Source: Candidatus Brevefilum sp. (GTDB lineage: Bacteria > Chloroflexota > Anaerolineae > Anaerolineales > Anaerolineaceae). From it: 6,622 nucleotides of DNA. The notes below the pieces were generated by a model. The model was not told the DNA's origin. It was given only the letters and a program-made list of their open reading frames with translations, and made no database searches. The stretch spans positions 1-6,622 of the forward strand of contig SKPR01000077.1 in assembly GCA_007119455.1 (NCBI GenBank), written 5' to 3'. Position 1 is the stretch's first letter, and each line of letters opens with the position of its first letter. This document shows positions 1 through 6,136 of the stretch, piece by piece. The position numbers and the translations under genes are program-made.

Positions 1-2
1 CT

Positions 3-242
3 GTTGCTGCCAAAGCCCGGGGCAGTCATGTTTTCAGCGCAGCCGGGACCCTCTCCGTACAGGCCGCGCTCTTTTCCTATGTGAATGACCTTTTAATTGG
101 TGAAGAAATTTTCTCACTGCCCGGAATGCTGGATGATACTGCCCGAAATCAAGCCACCTGGCTTACCGAAGATATTCTGCGGATCGTGTTGATTTTGTTC
201 CTGATTATTGCTGCAACGCTAAAAATGCTGGGGGTAATATGA
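3..242 (+). CDS. C-terminal end of a membrane protein, possibly DUF6754-like (5' partial)
   Basis: This reading frame is open from the left edge of the window to a TGA at 240-242, giving the last 79 residues of a protein that begins upstream. The first part is amphipathic and small-residue rich (Gly-Ser-His, then Ser-Ala-Ala-Gly), followed by the segment NDLLIGEEIFSLPGML. The protein ends in a hydrophobic helix of about 19 residues (ILRIVLILFLIIAATLKML), so the C-terminus is membrane-anchored. The 'LIGEE.F' stretch resembles, from memory, the end of DUF6754 membrane proteins found in Chloroflexota and archaea; this is a weak family guess and no function is known to me. The stop overlaps the ATG of the next gene by four bases (ATGA at 239-242), which points to translational coupling and to membership of the same operon. 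The other two forward frames contain stops before position 90, which supports this one as coding. Confidence 0.72.
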   Translation, partial: VAAKARGSHVFSAAGTLSVQAALFSYVNDLLIGEEIFSLPGMLDDTARNQATWLTEDILRIVLILFLIIAATLKMLGVI

Positions 243-859
243 AGCGAGTGGTCCCTGTTCTCATCGCGGTGTTAATCGGGCTGTTCGTCCTGGCCGGGTA
301 TGTCTTGCAAAGTCTGTTGGCCCCTGTCCTGATCATGTTTTTAAATTGGGGTGTTTTGCTGGTAGGGGTGGCCTTGTTAGTTGGTATGGGTCATCTCCTG
401 GTTTTTCACTTCTCGCGACTGATCAACGACCAGGAAAAACCGTTTTACAGTCTGATTGTTTTGTCCGCTTTCACCCTCACACTGGTTGGGGGCCTGGTCC
501 TATCCCTCCAGGATGTTTTCTTCCGGAACCTGGTCCTGAATATCCTGATCCCGATCGAAGCGGGTTTATTGGCGATCCTCGCGATTACACTGGTTTATAT
601 GAGCCTCTACCTGATCCGCACCCGGGGTTGGACGGTGATGTCGGTCTCATTTCTGGTGAGTGCCATTATTTCATTGCTGCTTAATCTCGGTTACGTACCC
701 ACCCAGCCTGGAACTCGTATAGGTGAACTGGTGGCTTTTTTAAGAAGGCTACCCATCGTTGGTGTCCGTGGAATTTTGTTGGGCATAGCCCTGGGCGGCC
801 TGCTCGTCGGCTTGAGAGTCATATTGGCCATTGATCGACCTTATGGGGATGAACCATAA
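239..859 (+). CDS. multi-pass membrane protein of unknown function (206 aa)
   Basis: I do not recognise the family. The protein is almost entirely hydrophobic, with about six predicted membrane segments near residues 4-24, 30-57, 69-90, 98-126, 131-152 and 172-198. Charged residues are confined to short loops such as RLINDQEKPF (60-69), LIRTRG (125-130) and the C-terminal tail IDRPYGDEP. No catalytic motif, transporter signature or cofactor-binding site is visible. The last helix carries GIALGGLLVGL followed by IDR, a pattern also seen near the end of the other small membrane protein of this array (2583-3281), so the two may be distant paralogues. The ATG overlaps the upstream stop by four bases and has a GGGGG run four bases before it. 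The stop shares one base with the next gene's start (TAATG). The role is probably as a membrane subunit of a complex encoded by the array, but this rests on context alone. Confidence 0.9.
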   Translation: MKRVVPVLIAVLIGLFVLAGYVLQSLLAPVLIMFLNWGVLLVGVALLVGMGHLLVFHFSRLINDQEKPFYSLIVLSAFTLTLVGGLVLSLQDVFFRNLVLNILIPIEAGLLAILAITLVYMSLYLIRTRGWTVMSVSFLVSAIISLLLNLGYVPTQPGTRIGELVAFLRRLPIVGVRGILLGIALGGLLVGLRVILAIDRPYGDEP

Positions 860-2586
860 TGCCTGAATGGATCTGTCCTGAGTGTGGTGCTGAAAATCCC
901 CAATCGGCGGAACGCTGTCTGAACTGCCACGTCATCCGGGAAGAAGACCTGGAAGGAGATTTGCCGGAGGCGATTGAACCAACGCCGCCTGATCAAGTTA
1001 ACATCATTCCCCAGGAAGGCCAGGATTTACCCGAGCTTTTACATTCACTCAAAGAAGATGGGGAGAAAGCCGTTGAGGCCTCCCAGGATGAGGAACAGTC
1101 TCTGGAGAGCTCTTCGGAGCAGCCAGACCCCTTTGAAAAACCTGAATCGGATGACGAGATTCCGGATTGGCTGGAGAGAATCCGCAAACGGGCGCAAGAA
1201 GAGGGGGATTCAATTGGCGAAATCACACAAAAAATCATGGCAGCGCAGGAAAGTCTGGTCGAAGATCAGGACGCAGAACAGCGACGGAGATTTGAAACCT
1301 GGGTTCAATCCATTAAAAGTCAGCTTGAAGATCAGTCAGGTGGTGAAGATGATGATGAGGATGACCTGGAGTCGATCACAGATGACACCCATCCGGTTGA
1401 GCCAGATTGGTTAAAACGTCTGCGCAAGGCGCGTGAGGGGGATGAGCAAGAAGGGTCTGAGCAACCGGATATCCAGGGCGATAGTCTTTTACAATGGTTG
1501 GTAGCCCTTGAAGATGGCGACGAAACAGCCCTGTTGGCCCTCGAACAAATCCAAAATCTTGAAGGCGGGGTGGGAGAAGAAACCCAGAGAACGAGCTTCA
1601 CCGGGGATGAGTCTGTCAGCGAGGAAACACAGGAAGTCAGGATTGATGAACCGGTTCTGCCAGCTTACAAACCAGCATCAATAATTGTTTCCCCTCAGGA
1701 AGACTTTCATGCTCAGCAGCTTGCCGCCACGATCCGTGATGAATACACGCCCATACCTGGCAGTGACCACACCCGAGCCAGATCTTCATGGCTTGTTCGT
1801 TTGGTGATCGCCGGAATCATGCTGACAGCCCTCAGCCTGGCCCTCTTTGGAGGATTTAACCCGAGCGCACCCCAGAACTCACCTCAACCGCATCATGAAG
1901 GGGTCATCACCTGGCTGGAAACGTTACCGGATGAACCGGCAGTCTTGCTGGTATTTGATTACCAGGCTGGTTTTTCTGGCGAAATGATGCGCCTGAGCCG
2001 GCCTTTTATGGTATCTCTGCAGGAGATGAACAGCCACCTGACCGTTATTTCCACCACGGCGTCCGGTGTGCTGCTTAACCAGCAATTATTGGTTGATGAT
2101 GTGTTGGTGGAGGACATTTCCATCACGGATCTTGGCTATCTCCCCCTGGCTTCATTCGGCGCTTTCAGTCTGGGTTTGCAAAACCAGGTGGCTGTCAACC
2201 CTGCCTTCCTGCCGGAACCAGTTATGCCTCTCTCGTCTTTGTCCTTTGACGGGATTGTGATTCTTTCCGGGGACTATGAAGGCAGCAGGGGCTGGATCGA
2301 GCAATTAACCGCCCTGACACCTGAAACACCCCTATTATTACTGGTCACTGCCCAGGCCGGGCCGATTGTTATGCCCTATTGGGAATCTGGTCAGGTAATC
2401 GGCCTTGTTGCAGGTAAATCTGAGGCTTTGGTGCTTGAGTCCGACCAGGTTGAAGATCGGTGGCTGGGCAATCGCTGGGGAGCTTACCGGGTCGGTGTGT
2501 TGATCACGATTGGGTTCATCGTGCTTGGGGTCATCATTAATGACAACCGGGATGCAAATGACGACTCGCATTGGGGGGAGCTATGA
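859..2586 (+). CDS. zinc-ribbon protein with acidic linker, two membrane segments and an extracytoplasmic domain (575 aa)
   Basis: The N-terminus is a clear four-cysteine zinc ribbon: Cys6-x2-Cys9 and Cys20-x2-Cys23. Residues about 30-290 form a highly acidic, probably disordered linker with short Trp motifs: PDWLERIRKR (102-111), TWVQSIK (147-153), PDWLKRLRKA (182-191) and QWLVALED (212-219). A membrane segment follows at about 312-331. Residues about 345-540 form an extracytoplasmic domain with alternating hydrophobic strands and helices (for example AVLLVFDYQAGFSGEM, DGIVILSGDYEGSRGWIEQL, TPLLLLVTAQAGP), suggesting a Rossmann-like alpha/beta fold. A second membrane segment (about 543-560) precedes a short polar tail. 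Both ends would therefore be cytoplasmic. The zinc ribbon and Trp motifs may dock cytosolic partners; this is inference. I do not know a characterised homologue. The ATG shares one base with the upstream stop, with GGGGA at 845-849; the stop overlaps the next start by four bases. Confidence 0.92.
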   Translation: MPEWICPECGAENPQSAERCLNCHVIREEDLEGDLPEAIEPTPPDQVNIIPQEGQDLPELLHSLKEDGEKAVEASQDEEQSLESSSEQPDPFEKPESDDEIPDWLERIRKRAQEEGDSIGEITQKIMAAQESLVEDQDAEQRRRFETWVQSIKSQLEDQSGGEDDDEDDLESITDDTHPVEPDWLKRLRKAREGDEQEGSEQPDIQGDSLLQWLVALEDGDETALLALEQIQNLEGGVGEETQRTSFTGDESVSEETQEVRIDEPVLPAYKPASIIVSPQEDFHAQQLAATIRDEYTPIPGSDHTRARSSWLVRLVIAGIMLTALSLALFGGFNPSAPQNSPQPHHEGVITWLETLPDEPAVLLVFDYQAGFSGEMMRLSRPFMVSLQEMNSHLTVISTTASGVLLNQQLLVDDVLVEDISITDLGYLPLASFGAFSLGLQNQVAVNPAFLPEPVMPLSSLSFDGIVILSGDYEGSRGWIEQLTALTPETPLLLLVTAQAGPIVMPYWESGQVIGLVAGKSEALVLESDQVEDRWLGNRWGAYRVGVLITIGFIVLGVIINDNRDANDDSHWGEL

Positions 2587-3281
2587 ATCTGAGTGAAATT
2601 GTCTGGGGCTTGATCGGATTTTTGCTGACAGTGATGGTGCTCAGCTATCTGATTGGTGACAACCTGTTTTTCAGGTTGGCTGGCTATCTTTTTGTGGGCG
2701 TGATGGCTGGCTTTCTGTCGGTGGTTATTATTCGCCAGATTTTATGGCCCTATTTGCTTATCCCGCTGGTTCATGGCTCCTGGCTTGAACGATTATGGGC
2801 ATTGATTCCCCTTGGTCTGGTTATATTATTGGTATTGGGGCAATTCAAACGCTTCACAGGCTTCAGCCGTTATCCCCTGGCGTTCCTGGGGGGGGTGGCT
2901 GCTGCGCTGGCCATCGGGGGTGCGGTATTCGGCACAATCATGCCCCAAACACAGGCGGTCATCGAGATTTTTGATCCGGTTGTCTGGTATGCCGTTCCAG
3001 GCCGGACCTGGCTTCGCATAATCGATGCTGTGGTGATGCTCTTGGGCACGATCGGAACCCTCAGCTATTTTCACTTTGGACGGCAATGGCGCGCTCATTC
3101 TAACATAAAGGCTGAAGAAAGGCCCTTTATTCTGGAAACCTTGAGTGGTGTTGGTCAGGTCTTTATTGGAATTGCCCTTGGCGCTGTATTTGCGGGGTTG
3201 TTTTCCAGTGCTCTGGTTGCCCTGATTGACCGCATCCTCTCCATTGGGCAATTCATCCTGCTTGTGGTGGGAGCCAGTTGA
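2583..3281 (+). CDS. multi-pass membrane protein of unknown function (232 aa)
   Basis: I do not recognise the family. Six or seven hydrophobic segments are visible, near residues 5-25, 31-53, 70-87, 97-118, 144-163, 188-211 and 215-230. The longest polar loop is HFGRQWRAHSNIKAEERPF (164-182), positively charged and probably cytoplasmic. The C-terminal part contains VGQVFIGIALG with GL a few residues later and then IDR, echoing the end of the 206-aa membrane protein at 239-859. The ATG at 2583 overlaps the preceding TGA (ATGA). A TTG at 2571 would add only four residues (MGGA) that are actually the GGGGGGAG Shine-Dalgarno-like stretch just upstream, so the ATG is preferred. The stop TGA at 3279-3281 shares one base with the next ATG. 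The context suggests a second integral membrane subunit of the same complex. Confidence 0.9.
   Translation: MNLSEIVWGLIGFLLTVMVLSYLIGDNLFFRLAGYLFVGVMAGFLSVVIIRQILWPYLLIPLVHGSWLERLWALIPLGLVILLVLGQFKRFTGFSRYPLAFLGGVAAALAIGGAVFGTIMPQTQAVIEIFDPVVWYAVPGRTWLRIIDAVVMLLGTIGTLSYFHFGRQWRAHSNIKAEERPFILETLSGVGQVFIGIALGAVFAGLFSSALVALIDRILSIGQFILLVVGAS
3266..3273 (+). promoter_or_regulatory. ribosome binding site deciding the start of the MutL-like gene
   Basis: GGTGGGAG lies seven bases before the ATG at 3281. This spacing supports ATG 3281 over the TTG at 3278, which is in the same frame and would add one residue. The site sits inside the last codons of the upstream membrane-protein gene. Confidence 0.6.
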
Positions 3282-5038
3282 TGGATAAAACAACGCCTCT
3301 CCAACGCGTTTTAGGTCTGGATATCGGGCGGATAAATACTCGGGCGATGTTGTTCGGTATTTATCAGGAAAAATACCGGTTGTTAGGCAGCCAAAGTGCT
3401 TCGACCAGCCTGGGAAACGAACAAAGTCTTGCACATGATGTTACCAGGGCGATTGACCTGCTCCAGGAACAAACTGGTGTGATGATTTCTCGGAGTGGCG
3501 CCAGCCAGGTGCTGGCACATGATCCCCTTGGCAGGGGGGCAGACCGGCTCGCTCTGGTGGCTTCAGTTGGCGATAGCATTCCCACTGTCCTGTTAGGATT
3601 GGCACCGGCTGGTTCACTCAAAGCTGGAAGGGCTCTGGTTGATTCACTTCCACTTAAACTTAAGGGTGTTTTTGACATTGGCAATTTGTTGGATGAACCG
3701 GGCGTTATCAGGGATATATTGTTGTCGCGGCCTGAAATCCTGATCCTCACCGGGGGTGAGGATGCTGGTGCAGAAACTTCCATCATGCGCTGGATTGAGG
3801 CGTTGCGTACGGTCTGCCTTCAGTTTCCTGAACCGGTCAAGCCCTTAATCCTCTATGCCGGCAACCCGCTTATCCAATCTGCTGTTAAGCGCAGCCTGGA
3901 GCCTCTTGCAAAGCTTCTGGTTGCCCCGAATATCCAACCCGAGCATGGAACGTATGATCTCGTACCGGCTGCTGTTTATCTGGACCGTGAGATCATCAAA
4001 AAATGGGGTAATGCAAATCCAGGATTGGCTGACCTTACCGATCATTCAGCTAACCATACCGGCACAGTAACTTTTGCGCAGGATCGAATGATGCGTTACC
4101 TGAGCCGCGCCAAACAAACAGCAGATAATGACGGTCGCAAAGAAGGTTTGCTGGCTGTCAATCTCGGTGGCGCACATACGAGGATTTCCGCTGGCATGCG
4201 TGGTTTGGCCGGGACGGTCGAGCTGCCGGTCTGGCAGGGCTTACCGGGTCACGATGCTGTTTCAGCATGCCAGGCTATCCACAAATGGTCCGTTGAACCC
4301 GTTTCTTTCCAGGAAGCAGAAGTGTATTATCAACAGCAAGCGCTGTTTCCCGGTCTGATACCGGATACCCAAAAAGAGCTTGCCCTGTCGCTTGCCTACG
4401 CCCGCCATCGCTTGCAGAGGGGACTGGCTCGCTTATCCAGGAATTATGATTGGTTTGCTTATGATCAGGATGCGGGTTTATCAGGTCATTATGAACCGAT
4501 TATTGCCAGCGGGGCGATTCTTACCCGGGCACCCACCCCAGGACATGTGATGGCTGTCCTGTTAGATGGCATTCAGCCCAGGGGGATCACGACCATCGTT
4601 CTGGATCGCTACCAGGTACTGCCCCTGTTAGGCAAGGTGGCAGAAGCCGAGTCGTTATTACCCGTACACCTGCTTGAATCGGATGCTTTTGTGAATCTGG
4701 GAACTGTGGTTACAGCAGTGAGCGACCTGCCTTCAGATCGGCTTGTTCTGACGGTTGATGTTCAGCTTGATTCCGGTCAGTCCTATACGGTTGAAATCGG
4801 TCAGGGTTACCTCAGGCGGCTTGACATTCCTGTTGGCGTTTCGGCAGTTTTAAATTTACAACCCCATCACCGGACCGATGTGGGTTTTGGTGGGGCAGGT
4901 ATTGGCGGCCGGCTCAAAGTCATCGGAGGCCAGCTCGGTGTGGTCATTGATGCTCGTGGGCGTCCTTTGCGTTTACCCACCGATTCTACAACTCGGACAG
5001 CGACAATTCAGCGCTGGTTATGGGCTCTGGGCGTATGA
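3281..5038 (+). CDS. MutL/GlmL (glutamate mutase L) family ASKHA-fold protein (585 aa)
   Basis: The layout matches the MutL/GlmL family, whose named member sits between the two subunit genes of B12-dependent glutamate mutase and is thought to act as an ATP-dependent helper. ASKHA-type motifs can be placed in order: phosphate-1 LGLDIGRINTRAMLF (11-25); a sugar-kinase-like core with PEILILTGGEDAGAE (151-165) and ILYAGNPL (190-197); phosphate-2 LAVNLGGAHTRIS (291-303); an adenosine-type motif PIIASGAILTRAPTP (406-420), followed by the LLDGIQPRG and VLDRYQVLPLLG segments. A C-terminal beta-rich extension (about 484-570) contains FGGAGIGGRLKVIGGQLGVV and VIDARGRPLRLP. No mutase subunit or B12-binding protein is encoded here, so a role in glutamate fermentation is unlikely; it more plausibly serves the membrane proteins beside it. 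Two nucleotide-binding motifs depart from consensus (Arg17-Ile18 in place of the usual Ser/Thr, Asn294 in place of Asp), so activity is uncertain. The ATG shares one base with the upstream stop. Confidence 0.8.
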   Translation: MDKTTPLQRVLGLDIGRINTRAMLFGIYQEKYRLLGSQSASTSLGNEQSLAHDVTRAIDLLQEQTGVMISRSGASQVLAHDPLGRGADRLALVASVGDSIPTVLLGLAPAGSLKAGRALVDSLPLKLKGVFDIGNLLDEPGVIRDILLSRPEILILTGGEDAGAETSIMRWIEALRTVCLQFPEPVKPLILYAGNPLIQSAVKRSLEPLAKLLVAPNIQPEHGTYDLVPAAVYLDREIIKKWGNANPGLADLTDHSANHTGTVTFAQDRMMRYLSRAKQTADNDGRKEGLLAVNLGGAHTRISAGMRGLAGTVELPVWQGLPGHDAVSACQAIHKWSVEPVSFQEAEVYYQQQALFPGLIPDTQKELALSLAYARHRLQRGLARLSRNYDWFAYDQDAGLSGHYEPIIASGAILTRAPTPGHVMAVLLDGIQPRGITTIVLDRYQVLPLLGKVAEAESLLPVHLLESDAFVNLGTVVTAVSDLPSDRLVLTVDVQLDSGQSYTVEIGQGYLRRLDIPVGVSAVLNLQPHHRTDVGFGGAGIGGRLKVIGGQLGVVIDARGRPLRLPTDSTTRTATIQRWLWALGV

Positions 5039-5058
5039 GAGAGATTTTGCTGGACCAT

Positions 5059-5064
5059 GGAGGT
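5059..5064 (+). promoter_or_regulatory. strong Shine-Dalgarno site deciding a GTG start
   Basis: GGAGGT, a near-perfect Shine-Dalgarno sequence, lies five bases before the GTG at 5070. It supports starting the last gene of the array at this GTG rather than at in-frame codons farther upstream, which are buried in the MutL-like gene. Confidence 0.65.
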
Positions 5065-5069
5065 TGGCA

Positions 5070-6122
5070 GTGGATCATATAGCACAGGGTCTGACAGGCC
5101 TTATCCGGCGTGAACGCCGATTGCCATTCAGCGGGCAGGTTCTGGTCAAAGAAGGAGATCGGGTTAGCCCTGACCAGGTAATTGCCGTAGCAGAATGGGG
5201 CAGTGATGTCTTAATCCTTGATATTGCCCGGGCATTGAACCTTTCACCAGATGAGGCAGGTGAGTACCTCGTCCGTAAGGTCGGTGACCGGCTTCAACCC
5301 GATGATGTCATCGCACAAAAGGATGGTGCAATCCCCCGATTGGTGCGGTCGCCTGTGAACGGTACGCTGGTGGATTGTCGCCAGGGGCGGGTTGTTTTGC
5401 AAACAGCGGTTGCCAGCATCGAAGTCTGCGCAAATATGATCGGTATTGTGGAGACAGTCCTGCCGGAAGAAGGTGCTGTCATCACGGCCCATGGGGTCCT
5501 GATCCAGGGGGTCTGGGGGAACGGAAAAATAGGAATGGGGCCAATCCAGGTTGTTGATCAGGTAACTGACATGTTCGTGGAAGCGTTAGCAGAAAATGGG
5601 GCAGAGCATGGTCCTGTGGTTGTTGCTGGTTGGTGTGAAAAAGCATCGGACATCAAACACCTTGCAGACCTGGGGGTGGGAGGCGTAATTGTTGGATCAA
5701 TGACTCCGGATTTGATCGCAGCAGCCGTCGATGTGCCAGTGCCCGTGATCGTGCTCAATGGTTTTGGGCCGTTCTCAACAGATCCAGATCTTATTAACCG
5801 GTTGAAGGAACGGCAAGGTGAGGTTGCCAGTGTGAATGCCTCACCGGCTGATGTTTTCACAGGGCATCTTCCGGAGGTCATCATCCCAACGGTAAAACCT
5901 GACCAGGAACTGCAGTCGGAATCGCCTGCCGAGTTGGAAATTGGGCAGAAGGTCAGGTTGCTTTCAGGAAAAGCAGCAGGTCAGATGGGCACTGTGGTGG
6001 AATGCCCGGAAACCCCGATCCTATTTGAAAGCGGTGTGGAAAATTTTGCAGCCATTGTCAATCTTGGGAACGGTGAAGATGTGACAATCCCGGTTGATAA
6101 CTTGCTGATCGTCCAAAATTGA
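5070..6122 (+). CDS. soluble protein with duplicated barrel-like repeats and a C-terminal KOW-like domain (350 aa)
   Basis: I do not know a characterised homologue. From the GTG, a short basic stretch (LIRRERRLP) leads into two related segments, VLVKEGDRVSPDQVIA (24-39) and YLVRKVGDRLQPDDVIA (67-83), which look like barrel-sandwich/lipoyl-type hairpins as found in biotinyl domains and RNA polymerase beta-prime inserts. RSPVNGTLVD...GRVVLQ (93-111) fits the same fold, but no lipoyl or biotinyl lysine motif is seen. Residues about 123-275 form an alpha/beta region with GVWGNGKIGMGP (147-158), GPVVVAGW (181-188) and LGVGGVIVGSM (201-211). Residues about 288-350 resemble a KOW/SH3-like barrel: IGQKVRLLSGKAAGQMGTVV. 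No signal peptide or membrane segment is present, so it is probably cytosolic. The frame is open back to 4878, but that part overlaps the MutL-like gene and reads as its shadow; the GTG has a strong ribosome site. It is the last gene of the array. Confidence 0.82.
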   Translation: MDHIAQGLTGLIRRERRLPFSGQVLVKEGDRVSPDQVIAVAEWGSDVLILDIARALNLSPDEAGEYLVRKVGDRLQPDDVIAQKDGAIPRLVRSPVNGTLVDCRQGRVVLQTAVASIEVCANMIGIVETVLPEEGAVITAHGVLIQGVWGNGKIGMGPIQVVDQVTDMFVEALAENGAEHGPVVVAGWCEKASDIKHLADLGVGGVIVGSMTPDLIAAAVDVPVPVIVLNGFGPFSTDPDLINRLKERQGEVASVNASPADVFTGHLPEVIIPTVKPDQELQSESPAELEIGQKVRLLSGKAAGQMGTVVECPETPILFESGVENFAAIVNLGNGEDVTIPVDNLLIVQN

Positions 6123-6136
6123 TTAATTGAAAAATG

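Noticed and set aside
346..684. 112-codon open frame on the + strand inside the first membrane-protein gene
   Set aside because: It is a shadow frame; the translation is rich in Pro, Gly and Trp with no domain, while the overlapping frame gives a clean set of membrane helices.
1345..1371. GAT/GAA-rich run resembling a microsatellite
   Set aside because: It is short and imperfect, encodes an acidic Asp/Glu stretch in a linker that is acidic throughout, and needs no separate explanation.
2826..3434. Long open frame on the - strand (202 codons)
   Set aside because: It lies antisense across the junction of two well-supported genes. The translation is polar and low in hydrophobic pattern, has no recognisable domain and follows from the codon bias of the + strand genes.
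4878..5069. N-terminal extension of the last gene of the array
   Set aside because: The frame is open, but it lies inside the C-terminal domain of the MutL-like gene and has no ribosome site at its start. The GTG at 5070 has a strong one.
5136..5320. Possible lipoyl or biotinyl attachment domain
   Set aside because: The repeats resemble barrel-sandwich hairpins, but the expected lysine motif (such as M-K-M or D-K-A at the hairpin tip) is absent, so a cofactor carrier is not supported.
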